Assembly: GCA_965237875.1 (NCBI GenBank)
Contig: CBDEGP010000002.1
Coordinates: forward strand, 1,612,001-1,676,000
Length of the DNA stretch: 64,000 nt
Origin: DAOUJI01 sp965237875
GTDB lineage: Bacteria > Chloroflexota > Dehalococcoidia > Lucifugimonadales > JAGWBF01
Direction: 5' to 3'
Shown: positions 32,481 to 41,061 of the stretch, one piece after another
Numbering within the stretch: position 1 is the stretch's first letter
Layout: each line of letters starts with the position of its first letter
Made by a program: the position numbers and the translations under genes
The notes under the pieces: model-generated
Database searches by the model: none
Told to the model about the DNA's origin: nothing
The model's input: the letters and a program-made list of their open reading frames with translations, nothing else

Positions 32481-32834
32481 ATGTTGTCGTGGAGCTATCA
32501 CTATCCTCGTCGTCGCCACTTAAGAATTGACTATTTCGAAGTTATCCTAGGGAGGCTGATTTATAGGAACTGGCCCAATGAACCGCCATATGAAAAGGGA
32601 ATAGACATCAAGATCGCGACCGATATGCTTGTTCACGGACACCGGGGGAATTACGATACAGCGATCATAGTCACCGGAGATACCGATTTTACCGATGCCA
32701 TTCAAGCGGTGAAGGACCTGGGACACCATGTTGAGGTAGCCCTACCTAACTTAATTGGCTCTCAAAGGTTGCGAGAAGTGGCCGACCGGATAATCCTTAT
32801 TGACAACGCATTCTTGTCGGATTGTTGGCGATAG
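32481..32834 (+). pseudogene. NYN/PIN-like domain (LabA/DUF88) protein missing its N-terminus
   Basis: 117 residues. The part from about residue 35 is a clear NYN-domain C-terminal half: PPYEKGIDIKIATDMLVHGHRGNYDTAIIVTGDTDFTDAIQAVKDLGHHVEVALPN, ending SQRLREVADRIILID. The normal N-terminal strand with the first catalytic Asp (V-x-I-D-x-x-N) and about 60-70 residues are missing, and no other frame upstream supplies them. Intact relatives are about 160-180 residues. The ATG follows the previous TAG with no spacing and no ribosome site. I read it as a truncated nuclease gene. Confidence 0.6.
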
Positions 32835-32842
32835 AAAGTAAA

Positions 32843-32870
32843 CAGGGAGTTGCTGTACAGCAACTCCCTG
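32843..32870. repeat. Perfect 28-bp palindrome
   Basis: Arms of 13 bases (32843-32855 with 32858-32870) around TA, centre CTGTACAG. Immediately after the NYN fragment. It may be a terminator without a T tract, or an operator or recombination site at the edge of the island. Between it and mqnC lies AT-rich DNA with no gene that I can support. Confidence 0.7.
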
Positions 32871-32988
32871 GGTTCCATTGCCTTAGATTGCAGTGCAAGC
32901 TAAGGGGAATAATTAAACAATTATCTATATCATTTTCCCTCGACTGTCAATAGTCTGTCAAGGGGCGTCCCCAATTTTCACTGTCCAG

Positions 32989-34080
32989 CTACCAGCGCTT
33001 GACGATGTCGTAGAGGGTGTTGCGCTGGACTGGGGTGAAGCCGGCGTCGCGGATGATGTGGCAGACCTCGTCCACCGTCGTGCGGTTGTAGAAGCCCGCT
33101 TCCTGCATCACGTTCTCGTCGAACAGCGTGCCGCCGAAGTCGTCGCCTCCGAAGTGGAGAGCAACCTGGCCCGTTTTCTTGCCCTCTGAGAACCATGACG
33201 CCTGGATGTGGGGGAAGTTGTCCAGGTAGATGCGGGACACGGCTATCATGCGGAGATAGGCGTTGGGACCCGCCTCATGCATTACGCGTTTGCCAAGAGC
33301 GGTGTTGTCCTTCTTGTAGCTCCACGGAATGAAGGCGGTGAAGCCCCCGTTCTCGTCCTGGACCTGTCGTATGTGGTCCAGGTGCTCGACGACGTCCTCG
33401 TCTTCCTCCAGGTGGCCGTACATCATAGTGGCCGTTGTCTTGTAGCCCAGTTTGTGGGCCTCGCTGTGGACCAGAGTCCAGTCGTCCACCTTGCCCTTGG
33501 GAAAGAGGCGGCTGATTTTGTGCTTCACCCGGTTGGACAGAATCTCCGAGCCTCCTCCGGGGATGGTCTGGAGCCCTGCCTCCCGGAGCTCGGCCAGAAC
33601 GTCGTGCACCGACAGTCCCGACACCTCGGACATCTTCATGATTTCAGGGGCTGAGAAGAAGTGGGGATGGATTTCCGGGAACCTGCGGAGGGACTCGCTG
33701 ACCAGGTCCAGGTAGTATTGGAAGGGCAGCTTGGGGTTCAGCCCCCCCTGCATCAGAACGGTGGTCACACCCTTGTCCCGGGCCTGCCCCAGCATCTCCA
33801 TGACCTCGTCCACCGAGTGGGTGTAGGCGTCGTCGTCCCGGTCGGTGCGGTAGAAAGCGCAGAAGGTGCAGTAGGCGTCGCACACGTTGGTGTAGTTGAG
33901 GTTGGTGTCCACCACGAAGGTGACGTCATCCTGGGGGTTGTGGCGGCGCCTTACAGTCTGGGCCAGAGGCGCCAGGTCCAGGAGGTTGACCTCCCGCATC
34001 AGGAAGAGGGCCTCGTCGTTGGTGATGCGGTCCGCGGCCTCGACTTTGGACCTGACAGTGTCCAGAACGTCCGAGGCCAT
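32989..34080 (-). CDS. mqnC: Cyclic dehypoxanthinyl futalosine synthase MqnC
   Basis: Radical SAM enzyme that cyclises dehypoxanthinyl futalosine in menaquinone synthesis. 363 residues from ATG 34080. The cluster motif is CDAYCTFCAF (C-x3-C-x2-C, near residue 66). Family blocks follow: GVTTVLMQGGLNP, FFSAPEIMKM, ELREAGLQTIPGGGSEIL, ATMMYGHLEE and FIPWSYKKDNTALG. mqnA ends two bases upstream, so mqnE-mqnA-mqnC form one transcript. A frame extension upstream of the ATG overlaps mqnA and is not the real start. Confidence 0.96.
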   Translation of the reverse strand: MASDVLDTVRSKVEAADRITNDEALFLMREVNLLDLAPLAQTVRRRHNPQDDVTFVVDTNLNYTNVCDAYCTFCAFYRTDRDDDAYTHSVDEVMEMLGQARDKGVTTVLMQGGLNPKLPFQYYLDLVSESLRRFPEIHPHFFSAPEIMKMSEVSGLSVHDVLAELREAGLQTIPGGGSEILSNRVKHKISRLFPKGKVDDWTLVHSEAHKLGYKTTATMMYGHLEEDEDVVEHLDHIRQVQDENGGFTAFIPWSYKKDNTALGKRVMHEAGPNAYLRMIAVSRIYLDNFPHIQASWFSEGKKTGQVALHFGGDDFGGTLFDENVMQEAGFYNRTTVDEVCHIIRDAGFTPVQRNTLYDIVKRW

Positions 34081-34082
34081 TG

Positions 34083-34832
34083 CTAGTCCAGGTTGTCCAG
34101 GAGCTCTCTGAATAGCCGGATAGCCTTCTGCTCGCCCACTCCGGCCCAGTAGCGGATGCCCTGGTAGTAGTCGACTATCTCCTTGTTGCTCATGCGCACG
34201 TCTTCCCGCGTCTGAGCGATGACGTACATGTGCTCCAGACCCTCGTCCACGCAGGTGTAGAGCACGTTCTCCAGGTAGTTGGCCCGCTTGTCCGGCATCT
34301 CTTTGGAGACGACCCACACGGCGAATACGAAGGGCATCCTATGCCACTTGAACCACTCCTCGCCCAGGTCGTAGCGGTACGGGTAGCCTGGCACACCGTA
34401 GCGGCGTCTCAGGGCCTCGTCCCCTATCAGGAGAAAAGCGTCGTTCTCGTCCTTCAGCCCCACGTACTTGTCGGGCTTTACGTTGAACCGTTCCTTGAAT
34501 AAGGCTTGGAGGAGCTTAACCGACGTGGATGTGTCCGGTATGATGCCGATGGTGGCGCCGCTCAATTCCTCTATGGGGACTTTGGAGTAAAAGAGAATGC
34601 TGCGGGATTTGTCCAGGGTGGCTATACAGAACTGTCCCAGCCTGTTGAACCGGTCCTCCAAGCGGAAGTAGTCCACCAGGGGCATGGGGCCAGCGTCGAT
34701 GTCGCCCCGTTCTGCGGCCTTCGTCAGCTCGCTGGGAACGAAACTATGGAGCTCTATGTCGTTCCGGATCATCTGGTAGTAGAAGGGCTCCGAGTTTAGA
34801 TAGGGGATTCTGCCGACTTTAATTACGTCCAT
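34083..34832 (-). CDS. mqnA: Chorismate dehydratase MqnA
   Basis: First committed step of the futalosine pathway: dehydrates chorismate to 3-enolpyruvyl-benzoate. 249 residues from ATG 34832. Signatures: VGRIPYLNSEPFYY (N-terminal substrate pocket), IDAGPMPLVDYF (about 48-60), and IGIIPDTSTSVKLLQALF (about 95). Its start lies inside mqnE (14-base overlap), and mqnC follows 2 bases after its end, so all three are translationally coupled. Confidence 0.95.
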   Translation of the reverse strand: MDVIKVGRIPYLNSEPFYYQMIRNDIELHSFVPSELTKAAERGDIDAGPMPLVDYFRLEDRFNRLGQFCIATLDKSRSILFYSKVPIEELSGATIGIIPDTSTSVKLLQALFKERFNVKPDKYVGLKDENDAFLLIGDEALRRRYGVPGYPYRYDLGEEWFKWHRMPFVFAVWVVSKEMPDKRANYLENVLYTCVDEGLEHMYVIAQTREDVRMSNKEIVDYYQGIRYWAGVGEQKAIRLFRELLDNLD

Positions 34833-35919
34833 ACACCTGCACCACATTATAGAGTGCGTCCCGCTCCACGGGCGTCTTTCCCGCTTCCCGAATGAGTTGG
34901 ACCACCCTGTCTCGCGCTAACCCGCCCGGACTGTTGGCCTTGGCCGCATGAGCTATGCGCTCCTTGCCGATAGTCCCGTCCATGTCGCTGGCGCCAAAAT
35001 TGAGCCCCACCGAGGCTGTTTGCTCGGTGATCATCACCCAGTAGGACTTTATGTGGGGGAAGTTGTCCAGCATCAGCCTGGCGGCTGCGATGGTCTTCAG
35101 GTCCTCGATGGCCGACGCTTGCCGCTCCACCAGGTTGGTGTCGCCCACCTGATACTCCAGCGGAATGAAGGCCAGGAAGCCGCCTGTGTCGTCCTGAAGC
35201 TCCCTGAGACGTATGAAGTGGTCAACGCGCTCTTCATAGGTCTCGATGTGGCCATAAAGAAGAGTGGCGTTGGACCGGATGCCCATGCCGTGGGCCACGC
35301 GGTGAATCTCTATCCAGCGGTCCGGGTGGTTCTTGCCCGGGTAGAGCATCTTCCCCACTCTCGACGAAAACACCTCTGCCCCGCCGCCGGGCATGGAGCT
35401 GAGGCCGGCCTCCTTGAGCCGGGCCAGCGACTCCTCGGGGCTCACCTTCCAGCGCCTCCTGAAATACTCGATCTCGGCTGCGGTGAAGGCTTTGATCTGG
35501 ACGTGGGGGTGCTGTTGGTGGATGGCGGAGACTATCTCCACGTACTTCTCGAAAGGCCAGTCGGGATGATGCCCGCCCACCATGTGCACCTCGCGGGTGT
35601 CCTCGTCCACGTGGTCCAGGATCTCCTCCATGGACATCTCGTAAGCGTCGGGGTCGCCCTTCTTCTTGGCGAAATCGCAGAACTTGCAACTCAGTACGCA
35701 GATATTGGTGGGGTTCAGGTGGCGGTTCAATACGAAATAGACCCTGTCTCCCTCACGCTGGGTCTTGACGTGGTCGGCCATGCGTCCCACGGCCGGCAGG
35801 TCCGGCGTTTCGAAAAGGCGCACACCGTCCTCCATAGAAAGGCGTTGACCCGCCAGCGTCTTCTCCCATATCGGGACCAAGGACGCATCCTGGAAAGCTA
35901 TCCCTTCTACTACCTTCAC
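34819..35919 (-). CDS. mqnE: Aminofutalosine synthase MqnE
   Basis: Radical SAM enzyme that joins 3-enolpyruvyl-benzoate and SAM to give aminofutalosine. 366 residues from GTG 35919 with AAGGAAG upstream. Cluster motif CVLSCKFCDFAKK (near residue 72); further blocks EVHMVGGHHPDWPFEKYVEI, GLSSMPGGGAEVFSSRV and FIPLEYQVGDTNL. With MqnE rather than MqnB present, the pathway here starts by the aminofutalosine branch, which then needs a deaminase or nucleosidase not seen in the window. Confidence 0.95.
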   Translation of the reverse strand: MKVVEGIAFQDASLVPIWEKTLAGQRLSMEDGVRLFETPDLPAVGRMADHVKTQREGDRVYFVLNRHLNPTNICVLSCKFCDFAKKKGDPDAYEMSMEEILDHVDEDTREVHMVGGHHPDWPFEKYVEIVSAIHQQHPHVQIKAFTAAEIEYFRRRWKVSPEESLARLKEAGLSSMPGGGAEVFSSRVGKMLYPGKNHPDRWIEIHRVAHGMGIRSNATLLYGHIETYEERVDHFIRLRELQDDTGGFLAFIPLEYQVGDTNLVERQASAIEDLKTIAAARLMLDNFPHIKSYWVMITEQTASVGLNFGASDMDGTIGKERIAHAAKANSPGGLARDRVVQLIREAGKTPVERDALYNVVQVYGRN

Positions 35920-36177
35920 GCTGCTTCCTTGAAACGGGTGTCCGTCTGACGGGTCGGGACTCAGCTTCTATGGGACACTCGGCGCTTCCGGCGGATGCCG
36001 TTTTCAACCGGCCGCCAGGCAGCCCGGCCGCCCGCCTTCAACATCGGATTTTAGGGTGAAGCCCTTATTGTGTCAAGGTGAACTGCCTTTGGTATAGGGA
36101 GTTGTCGGCAAGCGCCGGGAACAAAGTCCCTTCCATCTTCGTCTAGGTTAGCATCACATGAACTCCAGGAGGCGGAC

Positions 36178-38049
36178 ATGAGAATCATAACCGGCGCTGT
36201 CAAGAACAAGAGGTGGACAATGCTCCTAAAAAGCCTGCTCTTCGCGGTGTTGCTCGTGGGACTGGTCGGGCTTCTATCCGGCGCCTGTGGAGAGAACGAG
36301 AAACCCACTCCCGTTCCTCCACCAACCCAAGTCCAAGACCCGGACAAGAGCCGTGTTGACCCGGCGCCTCAATCCACTCCCGTTCCTCCACAAACCGGAG
36401 TCCACGCCACGCCAAGCAGACCCCGCACTCCCCCACCCCTACCCACAGCCGCTCCACTACCCACAGCCGCTCCACTACCCACAGCCCAGCCACTACAACA
36501 TAGGAACGTCACTCCCATGCCAGCGCCCACGGGCGCTCCGGCGCCTGCCGCCTCGGGCGATTACAGGTTGCTCAGAGTTGAGTCAGCTGCCGCAGAGAGC
36601 CCCCAACTGGCGTACAGGCTTGCCGATCCCGAGCCATACCCCCTGGGCGCCGGGGGAACGGACACCGTCAACGACGCACCCTATGACCTGGTCTTCTTCA
36701 AGCATTACGGAGTCAACCCCTTCATCGACACCGAAGACGACCGCTTCTCCACGTTCGCCATGGACGTTGACACGACCTCCTACGCCGTGGCGCGCCGTTT
36801 CATCATGGACGGCTTTCTGCCTGAACCCGAGGCGGTGCGGGTCAAGGAGTTCGTGAACTACTTCAACCACGGCTACGAACCCCCGGAGGACGGCGCCTTC
36901 GCCATACACGTCGAGGGATCGCCCTCGCCCTTCGGAGGCCCCAATCATCTGCTCATGCGGGTGGGCCTAAAGGGCAAGACCATACCCGCCGACGAACGCA
37001 AAGACGCCAGTCTGATATTCGTCATAGACGTCTCCGGCTCCATGGACCGCGGGGACCGTCTGGGCCTGGTGAAACAGTCCCTGGAGCTGCTGGTGGGGCA
37101 GCTCCGGCCCGCGGACCGGGTCGGAATCGTGATATACGGTTCCAGGGGTCAGGTCTTGCTGGAACCCACCAGAGGCACGGACACCGAGACCATCATGGGC
37201 GCCATCCAGGCACTGCGGTCCGGAGGCTCAACCAACGCCGCAGAGGGGCTGGAGTTGGGATACCGCATGGCCGAGGGTGAACTCCGCCCCGACAGGATAA
37301 CCAGGGTGATGCTGCTGTCCGATGGGGTGGCCAACGTAGGCGACACCGGTCCAGAGTCTATACTGAAACTCATCAAGAACCAGGTCGAGGAAGGCGTGAC
37401 CCTTTCTACCGTCGGATTCGGCATGGGAAACTACAACGACATACTCATGGAGCAGTTGGCCAACGACGGCAACGGCGCCTACTCCTACGTGGACACCCTG
37501 AAAGAGGCCAGAAGGGTATTCGTGGAGAACCTGACGGGAACCCTCCAAGTGATAGCGCTGGACTCCAAGGTCCAGGTGGACTTCAACCCCGACGTGGTCA
37601 GCCGGTACCGTCTCCTAGGATACGAAAACCGCCGCGTTGATGACGCCGACTTCCGCAACGACCAGGTCGACGCAGGCGAGGTGGGCGCGGGCCACAGTGT
37701 CACGGCCCTGTACGAGATAAAGCTTCATCCCGAGGCCCAGGGAGAGTTGGCCAACGTGTTCATCAGATACGAGGACCCCGACAGCCGGGAAGTCATCGAG
37801 TTGAGCCGGGCCTTCAACACCGAACAGCTGGCCGCCAGCTTCGAACAGTCCGCTCCAACCTTCCGGTTGGCCGCCGTCGTCGCCGAACTCGCCGAGATTC
37901 TCCGTGAGAGCTACTGGGCGTTGGACGGAAGCCTGGAGACCCTGGCGCAAACCGCCGCAGACGTCCAGCGGCTGTTCCCCGAAGACGCTGACGTGGCTGA
38001 GCTTGTGCACCTGATCAAACAGGCGTCGGCCCTGACGTCGCCCGGATAG
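36178..38049 (+). CDS. von Willebrand factor A lipoprotein (YfbK-like)
   Basis: 623 residues, predicted surface lipoprotein: hydrophobic signal about 15-36, SGAC-type cleavage with Cys37. Residues about 40-125 are a Pro/Thr-rich linker with a PLPTAA unit repeated in tandem. Then the YfbK N-terminal domain (NPFIDTEDDRFSTFAMDVDTTSYAVARRF, about 180-208), a vWA domain with MIDAS DVSGS at 284-288, and a C-terminal DUF3520-like region. MIDAS domains bind proteins or matrix through a metal. The gene precedes an ECF sigma/anti-sigma pair. The 258-base gap before it has no convincing promoter. Confidence 0.9.
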   Translation: MRIITGAVKNKRWTMLLKSLLFAVLLVGLVGLLSGACGENEKPTPVPPPTQVQDPDKSRVDPAPQSTPVPPQTGVHATPSRPRTPPPLPTAAPLPTAAPLPTAQPLQHRNVTPMPAPTGAPAPAASGDYRLLRVESAAAESPQLAYRLADPEPYPLGAGGTDTVNDAPYDLVFFKHYGVNPFIDTEDDRFSTFAMDVDTTSYAVARRFIMDGFLPEPEAVRVKEFVNYFNHGYEPPEDGAFAIHVEGSPSPFGGPNHLLMRVGLKGKTIPADERKDASLIFVIDVSGSMDRGDRLGLVKQSLELLVGQLRPADRVGIVIYGSRGQVLLEPTRGTDTETIMGAIQALRSGGSTNAAEGLELGYRMAEGELRPDRITRVMLLSDGVANVGDTGPESILKLIKNQVEEGVTLSTVGFGMGNYNDILMEQLANDGNGAYSYVDTLKEARRVFVENLTGTLQVIALDSKVQVDFNPDVVSRYRLLGYENRRVDDADFRNDQVDAGEVGAGHSVTALYEIKLHPEAQGELANVFIRYEDPDSREVIELSRAFNTEQLAASFEQSAPTFRLAAVVAELAEILRESYWALDGSLETLAQTAADVQRLFPEDADVAELVHLIKQASALTSPG

Positions 38050-38110
38050 CCCATAGCCGTTTATTGCAGGGAACAGGCGGACTTTCCCTGGCCTTCATAG
38101 GCCCGCCGCC

Positions 38111-38140
38111 TTGACCCTGACAAAACACCTAAAATAAGAT
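38111..38140 (+). promoter_or_regulatory. Promoter for the ECF sigma/anti-sigma genes
   Basis: TTGACC (38111-38116), 18-base spacer, TAAGAT (38135-38140). It lies between the vWA stop and the hairpin at 38151, so that hairpin would be at the 5' end of the sigma-factor mRNA. Confidence 0.5.
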
Positions 38141-38150
38141 TGGGTCTGTC

Positions 38151-38187
38151 TCCAGTCCCTCCCCAATGCCGCTCGGGAGGGACTGGA
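38151..38187 (+). terminator. 13-bp hairpin between vWA gene and sigma factor gene
   Basis: TCCAGTCCCTCCC (38151-38163) pairs perfectly with 38175-38187 around an 11-base loop; AGCTGTTTATT follows. It could end the vWA transcript or fold in the sigma-factor leader, since a promoter lies just upstream. Confidence 0.6.
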
Positions 38188-38208
38188 AGCTGTTTATTAA
38201 GGTTGCCC

Positions 38209-38832
38209 GTGAGAACGGACGTTTGTTCCCGTCGCCAAGACCATGCCGCCGTTGCCATATCCGACAGGTCCGGCGCATGGCATTGTTACAACTGCATCAT
38301 CGTAGACCACCAGACCAGGGCCCAGAACCTGGCCTACAGGATGCTGGGCGACTGGAGCGCCGCCGAGGACGCCGTGCAGGAAGCCTTCATATCGGGACAC
38401 AGGGCATTCGGCAAGTTCCGGGGGGAGAACCTCACGTCATGGTTGATGCGCATCGTCTCCAACGCATGCAAGGACATGCTGAGGTCGAGGCGGGCCCGCC
38501 CCACGGTATCCACGGACGCGCCTCCTCCTGACAGCGACCCCGACCGGCCTCCTCTCGAACTGCCCTCAAGCAGCGAGTCCCCGGAAGACTACGCCGTCAG
38601 AGAGGAGCTGAGCAGGGCCATACAGTCGGCCCTCATGGCGCTTCCCGAAGAACGCAGGCTGGCGGCTGTCCTCATAGATGTACAGGGCTACAGCTATGAA
38701 GAGGCGGCGCGGATCACCAACGTCAACATCGGGACCATAAAATCACGGCTGGCCAGGGCCAGGGCAGGAATCAGAGACCGCCTCCGGCAGAACCCGGAAC
38801 TTTTACCCGACAGGTTTCGTCAGGATAATTAG
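38209..38832 (+). CDS. ECF-type RNA polymerase sigma factor
   Basis: Alternative sigma factor. Region 2 is seen as NLAYRMLGDWSAAEDAVQEAFISGHRAFGKFRGENLTSWLMRIVSNACKDMLR, and region 4 as LPEERRLAAVLIDVQGYSYEEAARITNVNIGTIKSRLARARAGIRDRL. The linker between them is acidic and Pro rich. I start at GTG 38209 (AAGG 7 bases upstream), giving 207 residues; frames starting further upstream pass through the hairpin. The stretch before region 2.1 is unusual and Cys/His rich (CSRRQDHAAVA..WHCYNC). The anti-sigma gene follows after 6 bases. Confidence 0.88.
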   Translation: MRTDVCSRRQDHAAVAISDRSGAWHCYNCIIVDHQTRAQNLAYRMLGDWSAAEDAVQEAFISGHRAFGKFRGENLTSWLMRIVSNACKDMLRSRRARPTVSTDAPPPDSDPDRPPLELPSSSESPEDYAVREELSRAIQSALMALPEERRLAAVLIDVQGYSYEEAARITNVNIGTIKSRLARARAGIRDRLRQNPELLPDRFRQDN

Positions 38833-38838
38833 AGAGCC

Positions 38839-39993
38839 ATGTGGATATTCAAGAAGAACCCTAAGCATATATCCCTGGAGACGTTGTCCGAGTATCTGGA
38901 CGGAAGGCTGAGCGATGCCGACGTCTGGAAGCTTGAGGCGCATGTAGGGACGTGTGAGTCCTGCACCGAAGAACTGGACTCCCTGAGAGACGCGGTTGGG
39001 CTGCTGCGCCAGACGCCCGTCATCCCCGCTGGCAGGGACTTCACCTTCACCCAGGCGCCGGAGCCGCGCGCGCCGGTTGCCTCCGTCGGGTTCCCGGGTT
39101 TCCGCGTCCCAGTCTGGGCCTACGGCGCTGCCGCGTCGGTGGCAGTGGTGGCCTTCGCCGTTACTCTATCAATCGACTTGACAAGCGGCCCAGGCGACGG
39201 TGGAGGAGTTGTACTGACCTCCCCGGAAAGCGGAGACTCCTTCGCAACAACCCTGGCCGATCCAGAAGACTTGCCCACAGGCATTCCGATGCCACCCAGC
39301 GCGACTCCGGCGCCGCGACCGACGACCTACGCCGTCACTCCCGCGCCTGCGCCCACAACGATGCCTCAAATGGCGCCCACGTCAGTTCCAATGGAGGAAG
39401 GCGTCGCCGAACGCCTGCCAACGGAGACTCCTGAACCTGCGCTCGCCTTTGCAGCCGCGAAAGAAGCCACCGAAGCCCCGGAAAGCGATACGGTCCTTCT
39501 TCGAATAGGCCAAGCCCCGACTGCTTCTGAGGCCATTCCCGTTCCCCCGCCCACCGGCGCCCCGACGCAGACTTCTGCACCGGCCGCTATGCGAGACCCC
39601 CAGCCAACCGCCCCCACGCCTAGACCAAAGGCGATTCTCGCCCTGGAACCGACCGTCACTCCTGTGCCAATGTTGGCTGAGCCCACGGCCACCCACGAAC
39701 CCCGGGAAACGCCGACTCGTCAGGCTTCACCCACCCCTACCCCGACGCCCAAGCCGCGGCCCACCTCAGCCCCGGCGCCCCCTGTCGCGTCGGACGGCGC
39801 GATGGATCCCGGGGCAGCCGGAGAATCGGCCGACATCACGACTGAGCGTATTGATCGTATGCGGGAGTCCCTGGGGACGGACCGGGGAATCTCGGTCTGG
39901 TGGATCATAGAAGGCGCTCTGGCGGCGTTGGTCGTGGCTCTAGTCATAGTCCTCGCTCTTAAAGTGCGCGCCCGCCGTAGGAGAGCGCCCTAA
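38839..39993 (+). CDS. Zinc-binding anti-sigma factor with two membrane segments
   Basis: 384 residues. N-terminal zinc anti-sigma motif H35-x3-C39-x2-C42 (HVGTCESC), cytoplasmic, which would hold the ECF sigma. A first membrane helix lies at about 92-113, then about 240 residues rich in Pro, Thr and Ala with repeated PTPTP-like units (extracellular stalk), then a second helix near 352-374 and a basic end (KVRARRRRAP). Most such factors have one helix; here both ends are cytoplasmic and the Pro/Thr loop is outside, where it could sense envelope stress. No protease gene is adjacent. Confidence 0.87.
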   Translation: MWIFKKNPKHISLETLSEYLDGRLSDADVWKLEAHVGTCESCTEELDSLRDAVGLLRQTPVIPAGRDFTFTQAPEPRAPVASVGFPGFRVPVWAYGAAASVAVVAFAVTLSIDLTSGPGDGGGVVLTSPESGDSFATTLADPEDLPTGIPMPPSATPAPRPTTYAVTPAPAPTTMPQMAPTSVPMEEGVAERLPTETPEPALAFAAAKEATEAPESDTVLLRIGQAPTASEAIPVPPPTGAPTQTSAPAAMRDPQPTAPTPRPKAILALEPTVTPVPMLAEPTATHEPRETPTRQASPTPTPTPKPRPTSAPAPPVASDGAMDPGAAGESADITTERIDRMRESLGTDRGISVWWIIEGALAALVVALVIVLALKVRARRRRAP

Positions 39994-40063
39994 AGGCGGG
40001 GCCGACGGGAACAAATCGTATGGCGGTTACGTCTTAACTTCTGAACCACTTAGGAGGTGAACA

Positions 40064-40918
40064 ATGAACAGACTGTGGACTTACATAAACAGGAATATCC
40101 TCGCAACGGCGCTGGCGGGAATGTTGGCGCTGTTCCTTGTAGCCAGCGCATGCAACTCCGCTGACACTGACACCCAACCTCCTCTGGATAACTCGGCTCA
40201 GATCACACGCATTGAGGAGCGGGTGGACCAAGCCCTCAGCATGTTGGAAGGTTCTACCCAAGCTTCCAAGGGCGATCAGTCCGGCATTTGGGTGACTGGG
40301 ATGGGCCAGGTCACATCGGCGCCTGACATCGCTACATTGAATGGAGGCGTCGAGGCAGTGGCCGAGACCGTCGCCGAAGCCCGCAGCAAGGCAGCCGAAG
40401 CCATGGACGCCATGATGGAAGCGTTGGCCTCCCTGGGAGTGGAAGACTGGGACATCCAGACTACCAGCTTTAACATCTACCCCGAATACCAATACGACCG
40501 GGCCAATGACCGGAACGAACTGGTCGGCTACCGGGTCAGCAACCAGGTCGCGGTGAAGGTCAGGGACCTGGGCGAGGTGGGCATGGTCATAGACGACTTG
40601 GTCCAGGCGGGAGGCGACCTTGCCCGTTTTAACGGAATCTCCTTTGGGCTGGACGACCCCAAGCCCCTGGAGATCCAAGCCCGCAAGCTGGCCGTCGAGG
40701 ACATGACCGCCAAGGCCATGCAACTGGCTGACAACGCGGGAGTCAGCCTGGGCGCCCTCGTCTTCATCAGCGAGTCCGTCGGGGCCGCGCCCAGCGTATA
40801 CGACGCCTACGATGAACTGGCATTCAGAGCAGTCCGGAGCGCCGTTGAGATTACGCCCATTAGCGGCGGCGAGCTCAGCGTGACCATAACGGTGCAGGGC
40901 GTGTTCAACATGGAATAG
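40064..40918 (+). CDS. SIMPL-domain (DUF541) lipoprotein
   Basis: 284 residues: N-terminal signal with SAC box (Cys30), then a short coiled region (ITRIEERVDQALSMLEG), then the SIMPL domain from about residue 70: GIWVTGMGQVTSAPDIATLNGGVEAVAETVAEARSKAAEAMDAMMEAL, IQTTSFNIYPEYQYD and GYRVSNQVAVKVRDL. SIMPL proteins form surface or periplasmic oligomers linked to stress; the molecular role is unclear. AGGAGGTGAACA precedes the ATG. It follows the anti-sigma gene by 70 bases, so it may belong to the same response. Confidence 0.88.
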   Translation: MNRLWTYINRNILATALAGMLALFLVASACNSADTDTQPPLDNSAQITRIEERVDQALSMLEGSTQASKGDQSGIWVTGMGQVTSAPDIATLNGGVEAVAETVAEARSKAAEAMDAMMEALASLGVEDWDIQTTSFNIYPEYQYDRANDRNELVGYRVSNQVAVKVRDLGEVGMVIDDLVQAGGDLARFNGISFGLDDPKPLEIQARKLAVEDMTAKAMQLADNAGVSLGALVFISESVGAAPSVYDAYDELAFRAVRSAVEITPISGGELSVTITVQGVFNME

Positions 40919-40942
40919 GGCCTCATGGAATAGGCCCCGGTC

Positions 40943-40982
40943 GCTGACCCGGCGCTGCGAGAATCCTCTGTGCCGGGTCAGC
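40943..40982 (+). terminator. Hairpin after the SIMPL gene
   Basis: An 11-bp perfect stem GCTGACCCGGC/GCCGGGTCAGC (40943-40953 with 40972-40982), 18-base loop, then TTGACTTGACT. Weak T content; terminator role likely from position. Confidence 0.55.
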
Positions 40983-41061
40983 TTGACTTGACTAGAACGC
41001 TATGCAAAACTCGCCCTACCGTATGTTGAGGTGGGGCAAGTAAGGCAAGTGAGGCTGGGAA

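Noticed and set aside
38140..38208. Sigma-factor start at TTG 38140
   Set aside because: It is part of the -10 box and lies before the hairpin; GTG 38209 has a proper AAGG site.
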